64,000 nt of DNA from Hyphomicrobium sp. CS1BSMeth3 (GTDB lineage: Bacteria; Pseudomonadota; Alphaproteobacteria; Rhizobiales; Hyphomicrobiaceae). Both the position numbers and the translations under genes were made by a program. Of the stretch, positions 16,639 to 25,559 are shown in pieces (position 1 is the stretch's first letter; each line of letters starts with the position of its first letter). Below the pieces are notes generated by a model that saw nothing but the letters and a program-made list of their open reading frames with translations, made no database searches and was not told where the DNA came from. The stretch covers positions 744,001-808,000 of the forward strand of contig NZ_FPEI01000006.1 of NCBI RefSeq assembly GCF_900117415.1, given 5' to 3'.

Positions 16639-17562
16639 ATGCCCTTCGATCACCTCTCTGACGGCACTGCGTCACCGACGGCCCATCTGCTCGAAGAGCT
16701 CGCGCTTTACGCGCATCGCCCCTTCGACGACGAAGCTGATCCGCGTCCGCTTCCTGAGCCGGCAAAACTGCAAGGTGCGCTTGCAGACATGTTCGACGCA
16801 CTGGTGGCAAGTCTGTCGGACACGCGGCTCGAGCCCGACCTCGAGGCCCTGCTGTGGTCCGTTGTCAACATCTTCCACCGCCGCATCGACCGCATCGAGC
16901 GGGAGCTTGACAGCAATGAGAGCGCGCAACGAGCAAGCCAATGCGATCAAGACGGTTCTGAAGTCCGCTCGGTGGAGCTTGAGCGCCTCATCCGTGAAGG
17001 AATAACACTGCTCGAACGCCGCAACAGCTTCGAGTTCATACGCGATACAGCTGCGGAGTTGTTCAACACGCACATGGGCACGACCTGGAGACCCCGCGCC
17101 GGATCCATGGTCAACCGTACGACAATGACCGCAGCGATGATCGACAGTCGTGATTTCCTGGCCGCCAAGCATCGAGCCGACATCGAGGTGATGGTGCCTA
17201 CGGGGCCAAAGATCGCCCTTTCGGGCGGTCTCGACTTCAACGATCATCAGCTGATCTGGGACAGCCTCGACAAGGTGCACGCGAAGCATCCCGACATGGT
17301 ACTCCTGCACGGTGGTGCGCCGCGCGGCGCCGAAAAGATCGCAGCGTGCTGGGCGGATACACGCCAGGTCACCCACATTCCCTTCAAGCCCAATTGGGCG
17401 AAGCACAACAAGTCTGCGCCGTTCAAACGGAACGACGCCCTGCTCGCCGTGCTCCCGATTGGCATCATGGTCTTCCCCGGCAATGGCATCCAGGCCAACC
17501 TCGCCGACAAGGCGAAGCAGTTTGGCATTCCTGTGTGGCAGTTTGATTGGGGTGGCGCTTAG
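16639..17562 (+). CDS. DUF2493 (SLOG-superfamily) protein
   Basis: 307 residues; the ATG at 16639 lies eight bases after AGGAGGA. The C-terminal third is the DUF2493/YspA-type Rossmann-like domain: KIALSGGLDFNDHQLIWDSL, VLLHGGAPRGAEKIAACWA, then IMVFPGNGIQANLADKA. SLOG proteins bind nucleotides or nucleotide-like ligands. The N-terminal 200 residues are helical. The family is frequent on rhizobial plasmids and ICEs, so this gene belongs with the element genes at 1-8 kb although it is surrounded by genes for exported proteins. Its stop codon lies inside a terminator hairpin. Confidence 0.85.
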   Translation: MPFDHLSDGTASPTAHLLEELALYAHRPFDDEADPRPLPEPAKLQGALADMFDALVASLSDTRLEPDLEALLWSVVNIFHRRIDRIERELDSNESAQRASQCDQDGSEVRSVELERLIREGITLLERRNSFEFIRDTAAELFNTHMGTTWRPRAGSMVNRTTMTAAMIDSRDFLAAKHRADIEVMVPTGPKIALSGGLDFNDHQLIWDSLDKVHAKHPDMVLLHGGAPRGAEKIAACWADTRQVTHIPFKPNWAKHNKSAPFKRNDALLAVLPIGIMVFPGNGIQANLADKAKQFGIPVWQFDWGGA

Positions 17563-17570
17563 CGCCACCC
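17550..17570 (+). terminator. Intrinsic terminator overlapping a stop codon
   Basis: Perfect 9-base stem GGGTGGCGC / GCGCCACCC around the loop TTA, followed by TTTA. The TAG stop of the DUF2493 gene (17560-17562) spans the loop and the start of the second arm. Confidence 0.75.
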
Positions 17571-18004
17571 TTTACCAAAACGACACGCTGCCCCTGCACT
17601 GATGGCGGTCGGTCATCGTTGTACGCTGTATGTTTCGACAGCAGCAGAGAACGTCATAGGAAGCAATCATTCCCTTAGAACGAACAGTCGTGGCGCGGCC
17701 GCTCCGACGCACCCTCAGCGCGAAGATGGCAGTCCCATAGCGCGGCCCAGCGATCCCACGACTGGGAGCGCGCGCTCCGAATTCAGCGAGGATCAGGACT
17801 ATCCTGCCATCGCAGCAGGGCTATCGAGGACTACAGATCAATAGCTTGCAATCGAACAGGGGATGCTGAGCTATTGCTACGACCAGAACAAGCGACGCCA
17901 AAGCGGGGAAAAAACAATTAGCGTCGCACGCTCGATGTCGTGCATGAAGTCTTCATCGTGTACCGAAAGTTCAGGATACATCCGATTGAAGGAGATCATC
18001 GAGC
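17571..18004 (+). other. 434-base stretch without a supported gene
   Basis: Two short plus-strand frames here have no ribosome sites and random composition. The 3' end holds AAGGAG at 17989-17994, the ribosome site of the CHAT gene. It presumably contains that gene's promoter. Confidence 0.5.
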
Positions 18005-21000
18005 GTGTTTCGATTTCGGAATTGGCAGTCAAGAGCGCAGCGGCATCTGAAAATATTGCTCGCATGGCTACTGTCGGCCTTCCTACCTCTCCCGTCCTAC
18101 GCTCAACAACTCTGCGGCGATCTAAATGTGGCGATAGATCGCTTTTCGTTTCTTGAGCACTTCAAAGACTCCGATCTGAGCGGGGAACAGCCGCACTTTG
18201 ACTCACCTGCCTGGGCCCGGTGGTCTACGCCCCTAAGGGTTGAGAATTTTGATTTATGCATCCTAAGCAAGCCTGCGGGAAGCTTTAACCTCGCACTCGA
18301 GTGTGCTCGAACGGGATTGCGTGAGGATAATGCGCTACTGTTCTTCAAGACGATCGCCGATCAGATCAAAGCTTGTCTTCCACACGGCAAGATCGTCTCC
18401 ACGAGATCAGAATTCCCCCACAAGATGGAATACGGGTTCGGGCATATCCAACTGAGTTTGGAAACTTCATGGGATCACGGAAAGGCAGGTGCGTACCATG
18501 TGGTTCGCTTGGTTCTCGGTGAAGCCCAGGCTGAGTTCGCGCTTCGGCGGGAGCTGCTCGAACTGTCCGAGAGCACGCTGCGGGTGGAGCTCCTCGACGC
18601 GAGCGAGCTTGACGACTTCCGCACCAAGGGCGCAGCACTGGTCCGGGAAGCACGCGCACTCTATGGCGACAAAGCCGCGCCTCTAGCTGGAGTACTGGGC
18701 GAGGTCGCGGCACTATACAGGCGAAACATCCTCTACGACGAGAGCGCCGACTATTATAGGCAGGCCGCTGAGGCCGGCGATCACAGCGGCAACTTGGATG
18801 CCGCCTCAACCGTAAAGACATTGCAGGGCTGGGCATCCGTCCTCGATGAAAGCGGTCGCTACCGAGACGCGGTTCCGGTGTGGCGCAAGCTCTACCAACT
18901 ACTCTTGACCGAAAGAGGCGAAAGCGATCTCCAAACGGTCAATGCGCTACGCAACCTGGCTAGTTCGCTGAGCGCCGTCGGCGAAGACAGGGAAGGCAAC
19001 CGGCTCCGTGAGCGAGCCGTCAATATACTCGAGCGAATCGGCGACAGCGACACACGCGAGCTCGAGCTGTTGCTTCGCACCTTAGCATCGGACGCCTGGT
19101 GGCAAGGCAGCGACCAAGCGACGGAGGCCCTGTTACGAAGGACAGCGAGACTGGAGCAGCAGCGGCTTCAGGCGGACAAGAGAGCAGACCGTGACTTCTA
19201 CATGCGCCTCGCCGAGGAGCCGCGAAGTCTGATCGCGCTCTCCCACTTCTACGACGAGAAGGGCCGCGCCGACGAAGCGAAACAGATACTATATGAAGGG
19301 CTCCGCTTCATGGAGGGGCTGGTCGGTCCGAAGTCTGAGGCGATGATACCCATATTGATGCAGCTCGCCGAACACCATGCATCCAACGAACAGCCCGACG
19401 AAGCGATCACACATCTGCGCACCGTTCGACGCATCGGTGACGACGCGTCCTACTTTGATACTCTGGCTGCTGAGGTCACGGCCGAGTTGAGAGCCGGCCG
19501 CTACGAGGCGACAGTGAAGACCGCCTCCTCCGTGCTGGACGAAGCACGGCAACTGCCCGACCTCGAGGAGCGAGAGACCACGGAAATGACGGTTCTTTTG
19601 CAGCTCGCCGTAGCCTATCGGAGGCTCGGACGCCAGGCCGAGGCGATCCCGCCAGCGCAACGCCTCGCGGCTCTCTTCGAAAAGTACGCCCAGAAGGACT
19701 TTTACAAGGCGTTGTTCTCCACCAAGCACCAGGACATGGCGCAGCTGAGAGTTGAGCTCGCTCATGGTTCCCTATCGGTGGGGCGTATCCAGCACGCCTG
19801 GAGCGAGCTTCATCGCGCCGCCACCATTATGCACGAGGTCAATCTGAAGCGGATCCTGCGTAGGACCTCGGACCAGCCTCATAAGCTCGTAGAGGAAGAT
19901 CAGGTTACCAACGAGGTGCTCTCGCTTCTCTACCAGTTTCAACAAGCCGAACCCAGCCTACAAGGTCGCGCCACCGAGGTTGCTCTGGAGCTATCGCAGT
20001 CGCTCTATGCGAGCGGCGCGGCGCGCTCGCTGGCGCAGATGGCCCTGCGCGCCGAAGCCGGAGCTGGCCCGTTGAGCAGTCTTGTTCGCAGCGAACAGGA
20101 TCTCCGCCTGATGCGCGAGGCACTCGCCAGTCGGCTCGCCCAGGCCCGTGCCAAACAGGATGACCCCTCTTTGGACACGGGGCTGGTGGCAAAGATGAGT
20201 GGCCGCCTCAAGGGCATTGACGACGAACTTCGGCACCTTGAGCAGCAAATCGCTCGAGAAAAACCCAGCTATGTCAACCTGCTGCGGCCGCATATCGCTG
20301 CTACGGCGGAAATCGCGATGCTTCTGAAGAGCGACGAGGTACTACTCCATATTCAGCCAGGTCCGTCGCTAACGGACATTTGGCTTGTCGCGCATGGAAA
20401 TATTCGCTGGCACCGGATTAACCTCGGCACTCAGGCGCTGACGGAGCGGGTGGCGATCCTGCGCTGCGGTCTCGATGAGGCGCTGTGGAAGGAGAGCGCC
20501 AGCCGAGATCGGTGCCTCGCAATACTGCAAACCCATCCCTATGACGGCATTGGATTCGTAGGCGCCCTACCGTTTGATCTTGAGCGCGCGCACGAACTAT
20601 ACGAAGCCCTGCTCGCACCGTTCGAAGATCTAATCAAGGACAAGCATTTGCTGGTTGTACCTTTGGGTCCGCTCACCAGCCTGCCCTTCGGCGTGCTGGT
20701 GACAAAACCGCCCACCAGCGCGATCCCCGAGCACCCCGCCGAGTATCGCGACGTTGCCTGGCTCGGCACACGCCAAGCCATCACCGTGCTGCCGTCAGTA
20801 TCCTCGCTCAAGGCCCTTCGCGAGCAAGCCAGGGCGAGCCGCGCCAGCAAGACTTATCTTGGAATCGGCAACCCGCTACTCGATGGGCGCTCAAAGGAGG
20901 AGCACGGGAAACGTGCCGCGACCGCGCGTGCCTGGCAGCAGTGCCTTGACGTGCCCGCCGAGCCGCAGATCGCCTGGGCGCAGGCCAGCCGCTCCGTTCC

Positions 21001-21700
21001 GAACCTGAGATTGATGGCTCCTGGCACTCACGCCAATATCAAGCATGTACGCACCCAATCTCCCTTGCCGGAGACAGCGTATGAGGTGTGCCAAATCGCT
21101 CGCAGTCTCGGCATGCCAGAAAGCGAGATCATCCTCGGTAATCGAACGACCGAGACGGTGCTAAAGGACCTTTCCGAGAAGGATCGCCTGAACGCCTACC
21201 GCATAGTGCACTTTGCCACTCATGGCGCGCTGGCCGGAGAAATGAAAGGCATCTCCGAGCCCGGTCTCATCATGACACCGCCGCCTGCCGAGAGGGCCGA
21301 TGATCCCAAGACGCTGGATCACGACGACGGTTACCTCAGCGCCTCGGAGATCGCGACGCTCAAGCTTGATGCCGATTGGGTAATTCTGTCGGCGTGCAAT
21401 ACGGCGGGGCCTGCTGGGGAGAACGCCGAGGCGCTGTCAGGCCTCGCCCGCGCTTTCTTCTATGCAGGAGCCCGTACCCTGCTCGTCTCACACTGGGCTG
21501 TGGGCTCGCAGACGGCCGTCAGACTTACCACACGGGCATTCGAGGAGATGAAGGCCAATGAACTCAAGGCCAAACCCATCGGTCGGGCAGAATCCTTCCG
21601 CCTATCTATGCGCGAACTGATCCGCAACGGATCCTCTCCGATTGATCCGCACCCGATGAAATGGTCGCCGTTCGTGGTGGTAGGCGAGGGCGGCAAGTGA
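18005..21700 (+). CDS. Secreted TPR-CHAT caspase-like protease
   Basis: 1231 residues starting at GTG, ten bases after AAGGAG. A hydrophobic segment ILLAWLLSAFLPLPSYA ends a long basic N-terminus and looks like a Sec signal peptide. Residues about 230-620 are tetratricopeptide-type helical repeats. A helical or coiled stretch near 690-765 precedes the C-terminal CHAT domain (about 860-1225). The CHAT dyad is intact: H1073 in HFATHG and C1131 in ILSACNTAG, followed by GLARAFFYAGA. CHAT proteases are caspase/separase relatives that cleave partner proteins. An exported version next to a trypsin zymogen gene is unusual; most studied defence CHAT proteins are cytosolic. Confidence 0.9.
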   Translation: MFRFRNWQSRAQRHLKILLAWLLSAFLPLPSYAQQLCGDLNVAIDRFSFLEHFKDSDLSGEQPHFDSPAWARWSTPLRVENFDLCILSKPAGSFNLALECARTGLREDNALLFFKTIADQIKACLPHGKIVSTRSEFPHKMEYGFGHIQLSLETSWDHGKAGAYHVVRLVLGEAQAEFALRRELLELSESTLRVELLDASELDDFRTKGAALVREARALYGDKAAPLAGVLGEVAALYRRNILYDESADYYRQAAEAGDHSGNLDAASTVKTLQGWASVLDESGRYRDAVPVWRKLYQLLLTERGESDLQTVNALRNLASSLSAVGEDREGNRLRERAVNILERIGDSDTRELELLLRTLASDAWWQGSDQATEALLRRTARLEQQRLQADKRADRDFYMRLAEEPRSLIALSHFYDEKGRADEAKQILYEGLRFMEGLVGPKSEAMIPILMQLAEHHASNEQPDEAITHLRTVRRIGDDASYFDTLAAEVTAELRAGRYEATVKTASSVLDEARQLPDLEERETTEMTVLLQLAVAYRRLGRQAEAIPPAQRLAALFEKYAQKDFYKALFSTKHQDMAQLRVELAHGSLSVGRIQHAWSELHRAATIMHEVNLKRILRRTSDQPHKLVEEDQVTNEVLSLLYQFQQAEPSLQGRATEVALELSQSLYASGAARSLAQMALRAEAGAGPLSSLVRSEQDLRLMREALASRLAQARAKQDDPSLDTGLVAKMSGRLKGIDDELRHLEQQIAREKPSYVNLLRPHIAATAEIAMLLKSDEVLLHIQPGPSLTDIWLVAHGNIRWHRINLGTQALTERVAILRCGLDEALWKESASRDRCLAILQTHPYDGIGFVGALPFDLERAHELYEALLAPFEDLIKDKHLLVVPLGPLTSLPFGVLVTKPPTSAIPEHPAEYRDVAWLGTRQAITVLPSVSSLKALREQARASRASKTYLGIGNPLLDGRSKEEHGKRAATARAWQQCLDVPAEPQIAWAQASRSVPNLRLMAPGTHANIKHVRTQSPLPETAYEVCQIARSLGMPESEIILGNRTTETVLKDLSEKDRLNAYRIVHFATHGALAGEMKGISEPGLIMTPPPAERADDPKTLDHDDGYLSASEIATLKLDADWVILSACNTAGPAGENAEALSGLARAFFYAGARTLLVSHWAVGSQTAVRLTTRAFEEMKANELKAKPIGRAESFRLSMRELIRNGSSPIDPHPMKWSPFVVVGEGGK

Positions 21701-21837
21701 ATGGTTATGTCATTGGCGATCGAACGAGACTGGATATCGTGACCGGCTGACGTCAAATGATCGGAATCTGCTTTGTCGTTGCGGTCACCCGTGTGCCGCA
21801 CATCAGCGATTATCAATTCTGTTGAAGAGAAAGTATC

Positions 21838-22677
21838 ATGGCGAAGTTTAAGGTGTCGTTCTTCATAGCGCTCCTGGTGGGTGTCGCGGGCCTCTCGCCG
21901 GAGGCGTCGGCACAGGATGAGGACACCCGTATTGTGGGAGGTGTCGAGACAAGGATCGAGCAGTATCCGTGGCAGGTCGCGCTCAATATCGGGATCGGTG
22001 GCCAGTCAGGATTCTGTGGCGGCACTATCATTGAACCTCGTTGGGTGCTGACCGCGGCTCACTGTTTCTATGGTGACAAAAAGGGCGGCTATCGCCGTGC
22101 CAAAATCACCGACGTGCAGGTGAAGTCAGGCGCGTCCGATTATACCAAGGGCAGCTGGTCACAAATCGAGCGCCTCGAGATTCACCCCGGCTACAATCCT
22201 GATCCCGACGTCGGGGGATGGGAACACGATATTGCACTGATCAAGCTGAAGGCGCCAGCGGCAGGCGAGAGCAGAAAGGTGGATGTTCTCGCCGATCCGA
22301 CGCTGGCAATTCCCGCTGAACAAAACCTTGAAGTGACCGGCTGGGGCGAGACGCGTTTTTTAGAGGGCGATACGCCACGGATACTGCGTGTGGCCAAAGT
22401 CCCTTATCAGGCGACAACGACCTGCAATGCTCCGGCGGCCAACAATGGCCGTGTCAAACCGGGAATGATATGCGCAGGTCATCACGAAGGCAAAGTCGAT
22501 GCCTGCCGAGGCGATAGCGGGGGACCGCTTGTTTGGCGCACGAGAAAAGGACCCGTACTGGTGGGCATCGTCTCCTGGGGAGAGGGCTGCGGAAGGCATC
22601 TCAAGTATGGCGTCTACACACGCGTGTCAGCCTACCGCGATTGGATCGCAAAGACCCTTTCAGCGGGTTCGAACTGA
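21838..22677 (+). CDS. Classical S1A trypsin zymogen, secreted
   Basis: 279 residues. Signal peptide to about residue 25 (SPEASA), a short acidic propeptide, then R31-I32VGG, the classical zymogen cleavage point. Triad H75 (TAAHC), D131 (HDIALIKL), S227 (GDSGGP). D221 stands at the base of the S1 pocket (chymotrypsin 189), predicting cleavage after Arg/Lys and hence self-activation. Six cysteines fit the three conserved disulfides (60-76, 196-212, 223-251). Only 137 bases follow the CHAT gene, so co-transcription is likely. This animal-like trypsin type is sporadic in alphaproteobacteria and suggests transfer. Confidence 0.95.
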   Translation: MAKFKVSFFIALLVGVAGLSPEASAQDEDTRIVGGVETRIEQYPWQVALNIGIGGQSGFCGGTIIEPRWVLTAAHCFYGDKKGGYRRAKITDVQVKSGASDYTKGSWSQIERLEIHPGYNPDPDVGGWEHDIALIKLKAPAAGESRKVDVLADPTLAIPAEQNLEVTGWGETRFLEGDTPRILRVAKVPYQATTTCNAPAANNGRVKPGMICAGHHEGKVDACRGDSGGPLVWRTRKGPVLVGIVSWGEGCGRHLKYGVYTRVSAYRDWIAKTLSAGSN

Positions 22678-22740
22678 AATCCTTCGTCGCTGTCGGCATC
22701 GTCGGGCCTCCGTGAATCGAGTCAGAGCAGAAAACGTCAG

Positions 22741-23041
22741 ATGCCGTACCGTCGATCGTCACTCCTTATCGCCAGTGTCGCAACAATTTCTATATTTGTG
22801 ACCGTGCCATCGACGGCAAGCGCCGAGGTGGCCCCCGAGAAGGCGCAAAGCGCGCACTTGGATCAGGCAACGGTCAGGAAGGTGATCGGCGGCATCACCA
22901 CCGAATCGCGCGAAGGTTACGCGACATCATCGAACCGGGCTATTGCTGTCATGGTGATTGACCAGCTTGGTTATCATTCGATCAGACGTGTTCGAAGTAG
23001 TGTTTCTCGACATCACCCCAGATCGCGTGCCAAGGGACTAA
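22741..23041 (+). pseudogene. Small secreted protein gene with probable frameshift
   Basis: The frame starts with a clear signal peptide (LLIASVATISIFVTVPSTASA) and a plausible mature part to LGYHSI near 22982. Beyond this the frame turns Arg/Ser/His-rich and runs to 23205. Dropping one base near 22984 gives DVFEVVFLDITPDRVPRD and a stop at 23039-23041, which reads far more like protein. So the native product was probably about 100 residues. Function unknown; it may belong with the trypsin gene 63 bases upstream. Confidence 0.45.
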
Positions 23042-23197
23042 GAAGTCGCCTTCACCTTGTTCCTCGCGGCAATGCGGCTGTGCCGCACCTCGATCGGAAC
23101 ATTCACAAGTACGGCGAGATCGATCAAGGACAGGGAAAAGAGATTGAGGCGCTCGGACGCTTTCCGGACGGACGCTCGACCAATAAAGCTGTGGTCT

Positions 23198-24142
23198 ATG
23201 TCTGACGAACGCATCTTCAATATCTTCGTCTACTTCGATCGTGGAACCGCAACCCAGTATGGTGTCCGTCACCACCGGATCGCAGGGAGCGATCAGGAGA
23301 AGACGGCTTATTTGCTGTCGCGCATCGAACAAGATCACCCGATCGCGCGCCGCTTTCACTTTACGCGCAGCTTCACCCCCGAGGAGTGGCTTGCGGTATT
23401 CCGGCAAGGACAATCGCTTGGCTATTTCGAAGAGGCATTCGATCTGTTCAGGGCATCCGCAGCGCCCATCTTCTGCATCACATCTGTTGTTGACGGCAGA
23501 CCGATAGTGGAAAGGCAGATCGGGCCGGAACCCTACCAAGGGGATACCATGACCGCACGGGAAGGATTGGGAGCTGTGCCCGATTATCTTCAGCACTATA
23601 CGAGCGGAGCAACGTTCCGCTTTACGGATTTGATCCACGACGACTATTTCAAAGCCATACGTGCGCTTTTCAATGCGCAGCTCCATGTTTCGTGCTCCAA
23701 GCTGCTCGTGTCGTGCATCGATACGCTTGCCTTTGTCGAATTCGGCGACGTTTCAGGCAATTTCACCAAGTGGGTCGTCACTTACGTCGACCTCACGCCG
23801 GTCGGCATTTCCGCCGATGAGCTGTGGGAGTTTCGAAACTCCATCCTGCACATGACGAACCTCGCCTCGAGGAAGGTCGTTGCTGGCAAGGTGTCGCCGA
23901 TCATGCCTTATGTGGGTGGACCGGAGGCCCTGCCCGCAATGGCCCACGGCGTGCCAAGGCCGTTCAATCTCCACGGGTTGATCAAGGCCCTCGCCGAGGG
24001 GATCGGAAAATGGGGTGAGACCTACAACAGTGATCGCGACAAGTTTCTCAAATTCATCGAGCGATACGATACCACCGTTTCGGATAGCCGACTGACCTGG
24101 ATTCCCCATTCTCAAGCCGACAGAACATCGAGCGTTGCCTGA
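23198..24142 (+). CDS. Unknown protein with HEPN-like RNxxxH motif
   Basis: 314 residues from the ATG at 23198; the longer upstream frame lacks protein character. No signal peptide, so cytosolic unlike its left neighbours. Residues about 150-225 are helical and end in ELWEFRNSILHMTN, where R213-N-x3-H218 fits the R-x4-6-H active motif of HEPN ribonucleases. The N-terminal 150 residues are mixed alpha/beta. HEPN domains are common RNA-cutting effectors in conflict systems. It lies convergent to the Wadjet operon. The family is otherwise unrecognised, and catalysis is inferred from one motif. Confidence 0.5.
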   Translation: MSDERIFNIFVYFDRGTATQYGVRHHRIAGSDQEKTAYLLSRIEQDHPIARRFHFTRSFTPEEWLAVFRQGQSLGYFEEAFDLFRASAAPIFCITSVVDGRPIVERQIGPEPYQGDTMTAREGLGAVPDYLQHYTSGATFRFTDLIHDDYFKAIRALFNAQLHVSCSKLLVSCIDTLAFVEFGDVSGNFTKWVVTYVDLTPVGISADELWEFRNSILHMTNLASRKVVAGKVSPIMPYVGGPEALPAMAHGVPRPFNLHGLIKALAEGIGKWGETYNSDRDKFLKFIERYDTTVSDSRLTWIPHSQADRTSSVA

Positions 24143-24308
24143 AGCCAGGTGCCCACATCGAAAAGAACCGAGCGCTTAGTGCGTCGGCCGCGCCAGCCAT
24201 TGTTGAGGGGCTCTATCGTCCGCGACGGCGAGGTTGTCTGGCGATACGTGCGTCGACCTTACGTCTGAAGGCAACGGCGACCGCGCCGCTTCAGAACTTT
24301 CCGTCGCG

Positions 24309-25559
24309 TCATTGCTGAAGGTCCTGAAGCAACACCTCAGCCACAGCTTCCTCGGCAATAGCCACGGCATGCTCTTCCATGACGGGTGCCAATGATGCGT
24401 CCCAAGAAGCTGTCGTAGACAGGCCCGACAAAAGGTGCCGCTGCGTCGAAGCGCAAGCTAGTGCAGCCGTGTAATCCTCTGATCCAAAGCGCCACGGTCG
24501 TGCGCCATACGCAAGCATCATGTGATTGGCGATGCGCACGCCAGGCCAATCGAAATCACCATGATAATACAAACTTGCGCCAGCCTTCGCTAAGAGCGTC
24601 AACAACGTACGCTGCGCCGCTGCCGGCATGCCATCCGTACATACCAGCGGCGCGCAATGCGCCCCAAGCCGATCGGCCGCAATGGCAACAATATTAGGGT
24701 TCTCGCAGATATAAACATTGCCGCCTGTCACGGCCCAATCAGGGGCAGACCGCAGCAGCCTGCGCAACGACGCGAAAGTTGGCTCGCCCCACATCTGCGC
24801 CCAGCTTGTTTGATCGTGCGTCGGCAAATTCAAGTAAAGTGCTGGCCGTGCAAGCTCGTTGACGAGTACGCCTGCCCGCGCCCACACGTCGCGTGCACGT
24901 TCATCACTAAAAGTGCCATCGAGGCTAGCGGCGTCATCGACATCCGATGTGCTGTCGCGTTGGCGCCATGCGGCAACGACGAGAGTTGCCGTCGCCTGAC
25001 CATCGTCAAGCGCATGGGCATCACCCAACGTTTCCGCAGCCAGCTGGGCGCGTGCAAGCCCCTTGACGGGGAGCCGATGCAGTACGGCATCTGCACGATC
25101 GCACAGCCGCCTGGCGACCTCTGGATCCCCTCGCGCCAACCGCTTGAGAAGCCCCAACCCCATTGGGGACTGAACGTGCGTTCTGAGTATTGAATGCTGG
25201 CACTCCTGGACCACAGCGGACCAATGAGCCTGTGCTTCAGCGCGAGCAGTAGCGAAGTGCACAATCGGACCATCAAGACGCTCAAGTGCGAGCCGCAAGG
25301 ACGGAGCGACATCGGCGCGACGAAGCGCGGTATCAATGACGTCAAGGTCTACCTGTATCGAGCTTGAATAGCGGAGCGGGCGTCCCATCAGCGAGGCCAA
25401 GATCTCGTATTCTTGCGCGGAGATTTGAGACATGCGGAACCTTGTCAGCGGTCCATCAGATTTGGCCCGCTCATAGTGCCGGCGCAGACGACTGCGCAGC
25501 GAAACAAGATGATCGCCACCGAGCAGGCGTTGAAGACGTTCGTCAGCCGGTCCAGTCAT
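24309..25559 (-). CDS. jetD: Wadjet type II nuclease subunit JetD (DUF2399/TIGR02679)
   Basis: 416 residues, last gene of the operon, overlapping jetC by four bases. The C-terminal toprim-type nuclease domain (DUF2399) shows E286 in VYICENPNIVAIAADRL and the D335/D337 pair in YYHGDFDWPGVRIANHMM. In Wadjet systems JetD cuts DNA after the SMC-like JetABC complex has extruded it and found it to be a small circle, so plasmids are lost. The N-terminal half matches the arm region of TIGR02679 proteins. The full length and intact acidic residues suggest activity. Confidence 0.9.
   Translation of the reverse strand: MTGPADERLQRLLGGDHLVSLRSRLRRHYERAKSDGPLTRFRMSQISAQEYEILASLMGRPLRYSSSIQVDLDVIDTALRRADVAPSLRLALERLDGPIVHFATARAEAQAHWSAVVQECQHSILRTHVQSPMGLGLLKRLARGDPEVARRLCDRADAVLHRLPVKGLARAQLAAETLGDAHALDDGQATATLVVAAWRQRDSTSDVDDAASLDGTFSDERARDVWARAGVLVNELARPALYLNLPTHDQTSWAQMWGEPTFASLRRLLRSAPDWAVTGGNVYICENPNIVAIAADRLGAHCAPLVCTDGMPAAAQRTLLTLLAKAGASLYYHGDFDWPGVRIANHMMLAYGARPWRFGSEDYTAALACASTQRHLLSGLSTTASWDASLAPVMEEHAVAIAEEAVAEVLLQDLQQ

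Noticed and set aside
17602-18156. Short plus-strand frames ahead of the CHAT gene
   Set aside because: No ribosome sites; the second overlaps the CHAT signal peptide region in another frame.
22982-23686. 234-codon minus-strand frame
   Set aside because: Antisense to the HEPN-like gene, which has the better composition.
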